This document shows, one piece after another, positions 7,353 through 13,365 of a DNA stretch of 15,840 bases. Numbering within the stretch: position 1 is the stretch's first letter; every line of letters starts with the position of its first letter. The position numbers and the translations under genes were made by a program. The notes beneath the pieces were generated by a model. It ran no database searches. It saw only the letters and a program-made list of their open reading frames with translations, and was not told where the DNA came from. The DNA comes from Rubrobacter sp. (GTDB taxonomy: Bacteria; Actinomycetota; Rubrobacteria; Rubrobacterales; Rubrobacteraceae), in assembly GCA_016781885.1 (NCBI GenBank), contig JADDPM010000031.1:2250-18089 (forward strand), given 5' to 3'.

Positions 7353-7784
7353 TTGTTCCGCATCGTCGAGGAGTCCATAGACGTAGGCGCGCTCATCCTG
7401 AAGGCCCAGAGGCCGGACTGCGGGGCCGTCGCCACGTTCGTCGGGACGACGCGGGTAGACGAGTCGAGCGGCGCGTCGGTCGAGTACCTGGAGTACGAGG
7501 CTTACAGGCCGATGGCGGACAGGAAGCTGGAGAAGATCGGGGCGGAGATAAGGGAGCGGTGGGAGGTGGGACACGTCTCTATCGTACACCGGCTCGGGCG
7601 GGTCGCCCCTGGTGAGGCGAGCGTGGCGATAGTCGTCGCGACGCCCCGGCGCGGGCCGGCGTTCGAGGCGAGCAGGTATGCGATAGAGCGGATCAAGGAG
7701 ATCGTGCCGATCTGGAAACGCGAGGTCTGGTCAGACGGCTACGTCTGGGTCGGCAGCCAGATCGGCACTCGCTCGTCGGCGTGA
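7353..7784 (+). CDS. moaE: Molybdopterin synthase catalytic subunit MoaE
   Basis: The 143-residue large subunit binds MoaD and transfers two sulfurs to cPMP to form molybdopterin. Conserved features: CGAVATFVGTTR (23-34), LEYEAYRPMA (46-55), HRLGRVAPGEASV (79-91), and the catalytic lysines Lys115 and Lys122 in IKEIVPIWKRE, with the same seven-residue spacing as Lys119/Lys126 of Escherichia coli. The TTG start immediately follows the moaD stop (TAGTTG) with a G-run in the moaD end serving as ribosome site, so translation is coupled. Beyond the conserved WKRE the tail (WVGSQIGTRSSA) is repeated in degraded form just downstream of the stop. Confidence 0.93.
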   Translation: MFRIVEESIDVGALILKAQRPDCGAVATFVGTTRVDESSGASVEYLEYEAYRPMADRKLEKIGAEIRERWEVGHVSIVHRLGRVAPGEASVAIVVATPRRGPAFEASRYAIERIKEIVPIWKREVWSDGYVWVGSQIGTRSSA

Positions 7785-7849
7785 GGTCTGAAGGGCTACG
7801 GCAGCCAGGTCGGCCCTCGTCAACCGGCTCAGTAGGTCTAAAGGCTACG
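7722..7849 (+). repeat. Degenerate duplication of the moaE 3' end
   Basis: A 20-base segment inside moaE at 7752-7771 (beginning GGCAGCCAG) recurs at 7800-7819 with two mismatches, exactly 48 bases later. A second marker pair, GAGGTCTG followed by GGCTACG, occurs at 7722-7743 and 7783-7800, and a third, shorter copy (AGGTCT...GGCTACG) lies at 7834-7849. The copies differ by small deletions. This explains the ~110-base gap before the Nudix gene as decayed duplicated coding sequence rather than regulatory DNA. Confidence 0.6.
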
Positions 7850-7881
7850 TCCCGACGGCTCTTGGGGGAGCGGAGGGAAGG

Positions 7882-7887
7882 TATACT
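7882..7887 (+). promoter_or_regulatory. -10 box TATACT for leaderless Nudix gene
   Basis: TATACT ends nine bases before the ATG at 7896 with no Shine-Dalgarno sequence between, placing the predicted transcript start at or one or two bases before the start codon. A TTGGGG at 7862 is a poor, closely spaced -35. Confidence 0.6.
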
Positions 7888-7895
7888 CGGGCCTC

Positions 7896-8390
7896 ATGGG
7901 CAAAGATCGATCTTCTTCGAGTATGGACTTCGGCATCCGGGTTGGAACTGTCGTGGAGCGGGACGATACGCTGCTCCTCGTGCGCCACGAGAAGCCGGGC
8001 CGGGAGCCGTACTGGGTCCTTCCGGGCGGACGTCTGGAGCCGGGCGAGACTATTCCCGAGTGCGCCGAGCGGGAGTTGATGGAGGAGACGGGCCTTGCGG
8101 GTCGCTTCGCGGGGGTGCTCTACGTGAGCGAGTTTATGGCCGAGGGCAGGCATACGGTGGACGTTACGGCGCGTATAGAGGCGGAGCCGGACGAGGAGGC
8201 GGAGCTCGGGAGTGACCCCGAGGTCGAGGAGGGCTCGGAGCCTACCCTCAAGGAGCTACGTTGGGTGGAGGTAGAGGATCTGGACGAGTTACCGTTGCTT
8301 CCAGGCTGGATCAAGCAAAGGCTAGTAGCAGACGCAACACGGGGGTGGCCGTCGGGCGAGGTTTACTTGAGGAGCGACGAGGATGCCTGA
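7896..8390 (+). CDS. Nudix hydrolase
   Basis: This 164-residue protein hydrolyses a nucleoside diphosphate linked to some moiety X; typical substrates are oxidised dNTPs, ADP-ribose or NADH-like compounds, and the specific one cannot be read here. The Nudix box is a perfect G-x5-E-x7-REUxEExGU match at residues 45-67 (Gly45, Glu51, Arg59, Glu60, Glu63, Glu64, Gly66), with the preceding WVLPGG strand. An acidic insert (EPDEEAELGSDPEVEEGSE, about residues 95-115) is longer than usual. The start at 7896 fits the TATACT box; an inner ATG at 7923 has no better signal. Its last eight bases overlap the next gene, so the two are co-translated. Confidence 0.92.
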   Translation: MGKDRSSSSMDFGIRVGTVVERDDTLLLVRHEKPGREPYWVLPGGRLEPGETIPECAERELMEETGLAGRFAGVLYVSEFMAEGRHTVDVTARIEAEPDEEAELGSDPEVEEGSEPTLKELRWVEVEDLDELPLLPGWIKQRLVADATRGWPSGEVYLRSDEDA

Positions 8391-9105
8391 GAGGGCGGCC
8401 GAGTCGTTGCTGCTCGTGGTCTTACAGGATCTCGTGCTCGTCGTGCTCGCGGTTGGATTTTTCTGGATCGGGGTCTCTGTGGCGCGGGGGCTCGGGAGGC
8501 CGGCGAGATACTCCTTGACACCTCTGGGCCTCTCGAAGCCAAGCGGCGGTTATCTGGTCGGGGTGGGGATTGGGCTGCTCTTCGGTCTCGGGGCGCTGGT
8601 GGTGAGTCTGGCGCTCTCGCCTCTAAGCGCCTACGTCCTGCAGCAGCTCGGCTACTCAACCGACACGGCCATTCAAGGACCTCTGATGGAGGGATTGTCC
8701 GCCTGGACCGAGGAGAGCCCCGCGACGGCGATACCACTGGTCGTCGCCGTGGTCGTCCTCTTCGGTCCGGCGGTCGAGGAGTTCTTCTTCCGGGGGGCCA
8801 TCTTCGGCGGTCTCTACCGGCTGGGCCTCCTGTTCTCCCGCGACAAGGCTGGCGCGGTGCGCGGAGGGGTTGGCGAGAAGGTTTCATTTGCCATTTCGGC
8901 GCTCCTCTCGTCAGCGCTCTTCGCGCTGGCGCACCTGGCGCCCGCGATCCTGGCGGTCCTCTTCGTCCTGGCAATCGCCCTGTGTGCGCTCTACCGCCGC
9001 ACGGGGAGCCTCCTGCCATGCTTCGTCGCGCACGCCACGTTCAACTCGTTCCCCGTACTGCTCATCATCTTGAACGGGCTCGGGGCGCTGTCGGCGCCCG
9101 CCTAG
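8383..9105 (+). CDS. CPBP-family intramembrane metalloprotease (CAAX/Abi type)
   Basis: The 240-residue multi-pass membrane protein of the CPBP (Rce1-like) family has hydrophobic segments near residues 10-34, 57-80, 116-131, 167-195 and 222-234. The glutamate protease motifs are all present: EEFFFR with Glu132, Glu133 and Arg137; FALAH with His184; and HATFN with His217 and Asn221. Bacterial members may act in peptide maturation or immunity, or as membrane scaffolds; the substrate is unknown. GAGGAG lies eight bases before the ATG, and the start overlaps the Nudix stop by eight bases. It converges on the citrate synthase gene, with only 11 bases between stop codons and no obvious terminator. 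Confidence 0.9.
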   Translation: MPERAAESLLLVVLQDLVLVVLAVGFFWIGVSVARGLGRPARYSLTPLGLSKPSGGYLVGVGIGLLFGLGALVVSLALSPLSAYVLQQLGYSTDTAIQGPLMEGLSAWTEESPATAIPLVVAVVVLFGPAVEEFFFRGAIFGGLYRLGLLFSRDKAGAVRGGVGEKVSFAISALLSSALFALAHLAPAILAVLFVLAIALCALYRRTGSLLPCFVAHATFNSFPVLLIILNGLGALSAPA

Positions 9106-9116
9106 ACGGAGGTCTA

Positions 9117-10340
9117 CTACCCCGACGGCTGCTCCCCAACGTAGCGGGCGCGGGGCCGTATGAGAGAGTCGCTCCCGTACTGTTCGATAGCATGGCCGAT
9201 CCAGCCAACCGTCCTGCCCAGAGCGAACAGTGCCTTTGCCCCACCGGGCGGCAGTTCGAGCGCCCGCGCCAAAGTCACGAGACCGAAGTCCACCCTGGGA
9301 CGCTCACCTATGAGATCTAGGGCTTCTTCGGCGACGGCAGCGGAGAGCGCGACGGCAGGGTTTTGAGGACAGGCCGAAGCCACAAGGCGGAGCAGTTCGC
9401 TGCCTCGGGGATCTCCACCCGGGTACAAAGGGTGCCCAAAGCCCGGTACGCTCTCTCCACGTTTCAAGCGGTCGGCGATGGTCTTCCTCGCGGAGCCTGA
9501 AGTTTCGGCCTCGCGCAGGAACGCCTCGACGAGCTCGGTATGACCGCCGTGCTTTACACCCTGCAAAGCTGACAACCCAGCCGTAACTACGGCGTACGGC
9601 GTTGCTTCGGACGATGACACGCAGCGTGCAGTGAAGGCCGAGACGTTCAACTCGTGGTCCGCGCAGAGGATGAGGGCGGAGCCGAAGAGGACCGCGATCT
9701 CCGGATCCTCAGAGGCCCAACCTCGTTGCAAGGTCTCGGCTACGCCCACTCCCGCAACTTCCTCTCCGGCGGCGATGGCCGCCATCAGGCGGAGGATGCG
9801 GGCTCCGGTCCGCGCCACGGCTGCGGGCCGCAGGTCGTAGGCGGCGAGGTCTTCGACCGCCGCCAGAGGCAACAGGACCTGGAAGGCTTCGAAGGGCGCG
9901 AGACCGGCCACGCTTTCTCGAACGGACTCAAAACGAGGGGAAAAGGCGGATGAATCGGGAGCAAAGAGCCACCAGGCGCCATCCGGATCTCCAGTCCAGA
10001 CCAGGGCCGCCACCTCTTCGATCGTGCTCTCGCCAACGAGAGCTAAAGCGTCCCGTCCCCGATAGTAAAGTTTGCCGTCCGAGATCAGGGTGATGCCGGA
10101 CTCCATCACCGGCGTCCCCCACGAGAGCGCCCCCTCCACCACCTTGCCCGGGTCCCGGCGCTGCTCTGCACGCTCCTTGAGCCTGCGCACGTCCTCCGCC
10201 CGGTACCGTCGAGTACGCTTCTTCTCTCCCGTCGCCTCCGAACGTATGAGACCACGGCTTACGTACGCGTACAGCGTTGACAAGCTAATCTTTAGCTCCT
10301 CCGCCGCCTCACGAGCACTCAGATACCGCTCCTTCTTCAT
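9117..10340 (-). CDS. Citrate/methylcitrate synthase with N-terminal HTH domain
   Basis: This 407-residue two-domain protein has a MerR/excisionase-like helix-turn-helix at residues 5-60 (LSAREAAEELKISLSTLYAYVSRG, followed by RRYRAEDVRRLKER), fused to a citrate synthase fold that condenses oxaloacetate with acetyl-CoA (or propionyl-CoA). Catalytic residues are in place: His264 in KHGG, His303 in GFGHPLYPGGDPRG and Asp351 in VDFGLV, plus Arg376 and the C-terminal RPRARY substrate arginine. The start is set at 10340 because GGGAGGG lies just upstream and a longer frame from ATG 10439 overlaps its own -10 box. The HTH suggests DNA binding or autoregulation, but in such fusions that has not been inferred from sequence alone; the leader is ~90 bases. 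Confidence 0.92.
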   Translation of the reverse strand: MKKERYLSAREAAEELKISLSTLYAYVSRGLIRSEATGEKKRTRRYRAEDVRRLKERAEQRRDPGKVVEGALSWGTPVMESGITLISDGKLYYRGRDALALVGESTIEEVAALVWTGDPDGAWWLFAPDSSAFSPRFESVRESVAGLAPFEAFQVLLPLAAVEDLAAYDLRPAAVARTGARILRLMAAIAAGEEVAGVGVAETLQRGWASEDPEIAVLFGSALILCADHELNVSAFTARCVSSSEATPYAVVTAGLSALQGVKHGGHTELVEAFLREAETSGSARKTIADRLKRGESVPGFGHPLYPGGDPRGSELLRLVASACPQNPAVALSAAVAEEALDLIGERPRVDFGLVTLARALELPPGGAKALFALGRTVGWIGHAIEQYGSDSLIRPRARYVGEQPSG

Positions 10341-10434
10341 CACCCTCCCAAGCTCTACCCTCGAAGGATCGCCTCCTCGCCAATCTCTCCACATCCCTCT
10401 TCCAAAACTACAAGAGATAGGCAAAGACCCGTAG

Positions 10435-10463
10435 ACCATACTTTATATTGATTTGCTTATCAA
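10435..10463 (-). promoter_or_regulatory. Promoter of the HTH-citrate synthase gene
   Basis: On the minus strand TTGATA (10458-10463) and TATGGT (10435-10440) are separated by exactly 17 bases. The expected transcript start is near 10428-10430, which excludes the upstream ATG at 10439 as a translation start. Confidence 0.6.
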
Positions 10464-10470
10464 TGTTGAT
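10447..10470. promoter_or_regulatory. Palindromic operator-like array between divergent promoters
   Basis: Three half-sites alternate in orientation: ATTGAT (10447-10452), ATCAA(T) (10459-10464) and TTGAT (10466-10470). The first two form an inverted repeat with a six-base spacer; the last two an inverted repeat with a two-base spacer. The array covers both -35 boxes of the divergent pair, so a bound dimer would affect both. The HTH of the citrate synthase is one candidate ligand, but this is a guess. Confidence 0.4.
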
Positions 10471-10494
10471 GCATATAACATAAACTTATAAGCT
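10466..10494 (+). promoter_or_regulatory. Promoter of the cupin gene
   Basis: TTGATG (10466-10471), a 17-base spacer and TAAGCT (10489-10494) form a reasonable promoter; a TATAAG at 10487 is an alternative -10. A leader of ~28 bases then carries GAGGAGGAGC ahead of the ATG at 10529. The two divergent -35 boxes are two bases apart. Confidence 0.5.
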
Positions 10495-10528
10495 AGCTGC
10501 GTATGTTGAGGGTATAGAGAGGAGGAGC

Positions 10529-11026
10529 ATGACGGATCATCCGAACGTTGTGAACGAGAGAGATCTGGAGTGGGGCGAGCGGTCGCACGGCGAGAAGTTC
10601 GGCCACCGCCGCAAGCAGTTGAGCTCGGCCGCCGGCGGAGAGAAGCTGGGGTGCAGCCTCTACGAGATACCGCCGGGGCGCAGGGCGTGGCCCTACCACT
10701 ACCACCTCGCCAACGAGGAGGCCATCTACGTCCTCGAAGGCTCGGGCACGCTCAGGATCGGCGGAGAGGGGATCGAAGTCTCGCGGGGAGACTATGTAGC
10801 GTTGCCCGCAGGAGAGACGGGGGCGCACCAGATCCTCAACACCTCGAACGAGGATTTACGCTACCTTTGCTTCTCGACGATGTCGGAGCCGGACGTAATG
10901 GTCTACCCCGACTCCGGAAAGGTCGGTATCTTCGCCGGGGCCGCGCCCGGAGGTCCGAAAGAGAAGAGGACCTTTAGCAAGTTCTTGAGGAGCGACGCCG
11001 AGGTCGGCTACTTCGACGGGGAATAA
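10529..11026 (+). CDS. Cupin-domain protein
   Basis: This 165-residue single-domain cupin has a small metal-binding beta barrel. Motif 1 gives His57, His59 and Glu64 in PYHYHLANEEAIYVLEGSG; motif 2 gives His100 in GDYVALPAGETGAHQILN. All four usual ligands are present, so a bound Fe, Mn or Zn is expected. The best-known relatives include sugar-nucleotide or oxalate-type enzymes and small-molecule sensors; a specific activity cannot be assigned. The C-terminal tail (PKEKRTFSKFLRSDAEVGYFDGE) extends past the barrel and resembles the tails of actinobacterial stand-alone cupins. A strong GAGGAGG site fixes the start. It is divergent from the HTH-citrate synthase and shares its control region. Confidence 0.88.
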   Translation: MTDHPNVVNERDLEWGERSHGEKFGHRRKQLSSAAGGEKLGCSLYEIPPGRRAWPYHYHLANEEAIYVLEGSGTLRIGGEGIEVSRGDYVALPAGETGAHQILNTSNEDLRYLCFSTMSEPDVMVYPDSGKVGIFAGAAPGGPKEKRTFSKFLRSDAEVGYFDGE

Positions 11027-11047
11027 TAGCCGCCAGCTTTTGGCCGC

Positions 11048-11070
11048 CCGGTTGGCGACGGTCCAACCGG
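11048..11070 (+). terminator. Hairpin downstream of the cupin gene (no U-tract)
   Basis: CCGGTTGG and CCAACCGG form a perfect 8-bp stem with a seven-base loop 21 bases after the cupin stop. No T-run follows, so it may be an intrinsic terminator of the weak high-GC type or only an mRNA-stabilising 3' hairpin. The remaining ~95 bases up to the small RNA terminator hold nothing recognisable. Confidence 0.4.
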
Positions 11071-11167
11071 CTACCAGCGACCACGTCCGCGGGTATCCAT
11101 CGCGGGAGTCCCGGGCGGTGTTGCCCCGTAACGAGCCTCCGGCGTCCTTTGGCTGACCAACTCAGAA

Positions 11168-11390
11168 CAAAAAAAGACCCCCGGAAAGTCCGGGGGCCGT
11201 ACCCTTTGAGTGCTACGCAGGTATCTGGTTCAGCACGTCCGCCTGCAACTTTTGGAGAGGCGGATGGTTTTGTAACCCAGTATCCCGCAGGGCTTTCAGT
11301 GGGCCTAGGTCAGAGCCACCTCTCCCAGAAGATACCCGCGACTACTACTCGATGCGTCTATCTGGATCACCTCCTCTCCGTGCTAACAAC
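11168..11390 (-). ncRNA. Unclassified structured small RNA, about 223 nt
   Basis: This gap between cupin and cinA has a consensus-like minus-strand promoter, a strong intrinsic terminator and no coding frame, and neither neighbour lies downstream in sense, so it reads as a free-standing RNA. RNA nt 16-29 (11362-11375) is AGGAGGTGATCCAG, a perfect complement of the canonical 16S 3' end, but no ATG, GTG or TTG lies at normal spacing. Possible helices: GGAGAGGTGG (11316-11325) with CCGCCTCTCC (11254-11263); GGTATCT (11330-11336) with AGATACC (11220-11226); GTTAGCACG (11379-11387) with CGTGCTGAAC (11228-11237, one bulge). Some are mutually exclusive or would form a pseudoknot. I could not match it to 6S RNA, SRP RNA, tmRNA, RNase P RNA or a familiar riboswitch. 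The 5' end is predicted, not measured. Confidence 0.6.
11169..11196 (-). terminator. Intrinsic terminator of the small RNA
   Basis: CCCCCGGA (11178-11185) pairs with TCCGGGGG (11189-11196) across a three-base loop, and on the minus strand the hairpin is followed by TC and seven T residues (11169-11175). It is the strongest terminator in the window and would also stop read-through from cinA. Confidence 0.85.
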
Positions 11391-11397
11391 GAGGAGG

Positions 11398-11426
11398 ATT
11401 TTACTACTGCTCTCCATATCTGACAA
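11398..11426 (-). promoter_or_regulatory. Promoter of the small RNA
   Basis: On the minus strand TTGTCA (11421-11426), a 17-base spacer and TAAAAT (11398-11403) form one of the best promoter matches in the window. It lies just after the cinA stop (11438-11440). Transcription should begin near 11390. Confidence 0.7.
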
Positions 11427-11437
11427 GGGCGATTTCT

Positions 11438-12739
11438 TTAGGTCTTGTCTCGTCCCAACATATGGTGTCTGAGGAGGTCGAAGGCACGGTTGGCGCTCCG
11501 CTCCCGGACGGCCTCGCGCGAGTGCTTCCAGGCCGAGAGGTCTAGCCTTTCGGCTACCACTCCGTCCTCATCGGAGATCCCGACGAAGACAAGCCCTACC
11601 GGCTTCTGCTCCGTGCCGCCACCGGGCCCGGCGACGCCCGTAACGGAGAGCCCATAGTCGGTCCCGGCGGCCTTGCGAGCCCCCTCGGCCATCGCCCTCG
11701 CCACGGGTTCGCTCACGGCCCCGTGCTCGACGAGGAGGTCGTGGGGCACCCCGAGCAGACGCTCCTTGGACTCGTTGGAGTAGGTGACGAGGCCCTCCTT
11801 GAAGTATGTCGAGGAGCCGGCCCCGTCGGTCAGGCGCTTAGCGAGAAGACCGCCGGTGCAACTCTCGGCGAGGGAGAGGGTCTCGCCTCTCTCGGTAAGG
11901 ATGCGTCCGACAGCCCCTTCGAGCGTCTCGTCGTCGGCGCCGAAGTAATAGTCGCCGAGGCGGGTGAGGATCTCCTCGGCCGCCGGCGCTATCTTCTTCT
12001 CGCCCTCTTCCAGGGTGGCGGCCCTGGTAGTGATGCGCAGCCTGACCTTCCCCTGGCTCGCCAGGGGAGCGACCGTCGGATCGGAGGCGTCGAGGAAGTC
12101 CTGGACCTTCTCGGCCAGGGCGGACTCGCCGATACCGGTGAAGTGGAGTGTACGCGAGACGATGGCGCCCTCGCTTCGCTCTCTTACGAGGGGCGCCAGC
12201 GTCCCCTCGAACATGCCCTTCATCTCCGCCGGTACGCCGGGCAACGTGGCGACCAGAGCACCGTCGAGCTCGAGGAGCGCGCCCATAGCCGTGCCCAAAG
12301 GGTTCGGAATGAGCCTGGTACCCTCGGGGAAGAGCGCCTGCTTGTAGTTCGACGGCGTCGGTTTGCGGCCGAAGGTAGCGAACTTCTCGTCCACGTGCCG
12401 CCTCGCCTCGGGGTACTCGACCATCTTGCGGCCCGCCGCGATCGCCAGACACTCGTTGGTCAAATCGTCGGAGGTCGGTCCGAGACCCCCGGTGGTAACG
12501 ACGAGGTCCGCCCGCGAGGCGGCCTCCGAGAGGGCGGTGATGATGCGCTCCCGGTTGTCCCCGACGGTCGTGTGACGGTACAGGGAGGCTCCCAAAGATG
12601 CGAGCCTGCTGCTCAACCAGGCCGAGTTCGTGTCCACCAGGTCCCCGAGCAGCATCTCGGTCCCGATAGTCACTATCTCCGCGCTCCCTATGGTGCCGGT
12701 ATCCTCAAGAGCTTCGGTTTTCGTCTTCTCATTCTGCAT
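11438..12739 (-). CDS. cinA: CinA: competence/damage-inducible protein, NMN deamidase type
   Basis: This 433-residue two-domain enzyme has an N-terminal COG1058 (MoaB/MogA-like fold; ADP-ribose pyrophosphatase in some relatives) with TIGTEMLLG (24-32) and TTGGLGPTSDD (82-92), then a C-terminal PncC domain (about 270-425) that converts nicotinamide mononucleotide to nicotinic acid mononucleotide in NAD recycling. The PncC active-site serine is Ser293 in AESCTGGLLAKRL; TGVAGPGGG is also conserved. Length is normal apart from ~18 extra N-terminal residues before EIVTIGTE. The ATG at 12739 has no ribosome site but a TAGAAT six bases upstream, so the message is likely leaderless. It is divergent from yqeK with 23 bases between start codons. 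The gene is often near recA in other bacteria; recA is not seen here. Confidence 0.95.
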   Translation of the reverse strand: MQNEKTKTEALEDTGTIGSAEIVTIGTEMLLGDLVDTNSAWLSSRLASLGASLYRHTTVGDNRERIITALSEAASRADLVVTTGGLGPTSDDLTNECLAIAAGRKMVEYPEARRHVDEKFATFGRKPTPSNYKQALFPEGTRLIPNPLGTAMGALLELDGALVATLPGVPAEMKGMFEGTLAPLVRERSEGAIVSRTLHFTGIGESALAEKVQDFLDASDPTVAPLASQGKVRLRITTRAATLEEGEKKIAPAAEEILTRLGDYYFGADDETLEGAVGRILTERGETLSLAESCTGGLLAKRLTDGAGSSTYFKEGLVTYSNESKERLLGVPHDLLVEHGAVSEPVARAMAEGARKAAGTDYGLSVTGVAGPGGGTEQKPVGLVFVGISDEDGVVAERLDLSAWKHSREAVRERSANRAFDLLRHHMLGRDKT

Positions 12740-12745
12740 CGTCTT

Positions 12746-12755
12746 ATTCTACAAT
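12746..12755. promoter_or_regulatory. Overlapping divergent -10 boxes for cinA and yqeK
   Basis: Plus-strand TACAAT (12750-12755) ends eight bases before the yqeK ATG; minus-strand TAGAAT (12746-12751) ends seven bases before the cinA ATG. The hexamers share two bases within ATTCTACAAT. TTCTCA at 12726-12731 is a plausible plus -35 (18-base spacer); the minus -35 is weak. Both transcripts would be leaderless. Confidence 0.6.
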
Positions 12756-12762
12756 CCCCGCC

Positions 12763-13365
12763 ATGATGGACGACTCCCTCCTCGCGGCCGCCGAGAACTA
12801 TGCCCGCGAACACCTCTCCGGCAAGCGCCACGCCCACACTTTACGCGTCGCCGACACCGCCGAACGTCTCGCGGGGATCCACAACCTCGACCCCGGCCGG
12901 GCGCGCCTGGCCGCCCTCCTGCACGACTCCGCCCGGGAGATGAGGAAAGAGGACATGTTGCGGTTAGCTGGAGAGAAGGGCATCCATGCGAACGACCTCG
13001 AACGCGAGCGGCCGATGCTCCTGCACGGCCCAGTCGCGGCGGAGCTTGCGAGGGAGGATCTGGGGGTCGAGGACGACGAGGTACTGGATGCGGTGCGGGC
13101 GCATACAATGGGCGAGCCCGGGATGGGGCCGCTGGCGCTCGCGTTGTACGTGGCCGACAAGATCGAGCCAGACCGCGACCAGCCCGGCGTGGAGACCCTG
13201 CGCAAGCTGGCTTTGAAAGACTTGCGGAAGGCCGCGATGGTCGCCCTGGACCGTTCGATCTCCCACAATGAAGAGCGCGGGCGCCCGACCCATCCCAGAA
13301 GCTACGAAGCCCTGGAGTGGCTAGAAGGTCGCGGAGGCGAACACCCTGGAGAGCACGGGGTGTAG
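12763..13365 (+). CDS. yqeK: HD-domain hydrolase YqeK (symmetrical Ap4A hydrolase type)
   Basis: This 200-residue HD-superfamily metalloenzyme probably splits the alarmone diadenosine tetraphosphate into two ADP, as shown for YqeK proteins. Metal and substrate residues are visible: RHAH with His25, the HD pair His54-Asp55 in AALLHDSARE, His88 in LLHGPVAAEL, His114 in RAHTMG, and Asp132 in LYVADKIEPDR, the last a YqeK signature. In many bacteria the gene sits with nadD and rsfS; here it is alone and divergent from cinA. The start is set by a TACAAT eight bases upstream (no ribosome site); ATG ATG gives a one-residue ambiguity. The last 45 bases overlap the convergent ydjM-like gene, and the C-terminal tail (GRGGEHPGEHGV) is the part encoded there. 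Confidence 0.9.
   Translation: MMDDSLLAAAENYAREHLSGKRHAHTLRVADTAERLAGIHNLDPGRARLAALLHDSAREMRKEDMLRLAGEKGIHANDLERERPMLLHGPVAAELAREDLGVEDDEVLDAVRAHTMGEPGMGPLALALYVADKIEPDRDQPGVETLRKLALKDLRKAAMVALDRSISHNEERGRPTHPRSYEALEWLEGRGGEHPGEHGV

Noticed and set aside
10341..10439. N-terminal 33-codon extension of the citrate synthase
   Set aside because: Its ATG overlaps the TATGGT -10 box, so it would not be on the transcript; a good ribosome site precedes ATG 10340.
11176..11197. GGAAAGTCCGGG, resembling the conserved RNase P RNA 5' motif
   Set aside because: It is the plus-strand reading of the terminator hairpin, and no other RNase P elements are nearby.
11362..11375. Fragment of a 16S rRNA gene on the plus strand (CTGGATCACCTCCT)
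   Set aside because: Similarity stops after 14 bases and upstream bases do not resemble helix 45; the flanking promoter and terminator point to a minus-strand RNA instead.
11168..11390. Riboswitch or T-box reading of the small RNA
   Set aside because: No gene in sense lies downstream of its terminator and the classic T-box or riboswitch core sequences are absent.
11723..12766. Plus-strand open frame antisense to cinA
   Set aside because: Mirror of the cinA coding pattern, with no family motif or ribosome site.
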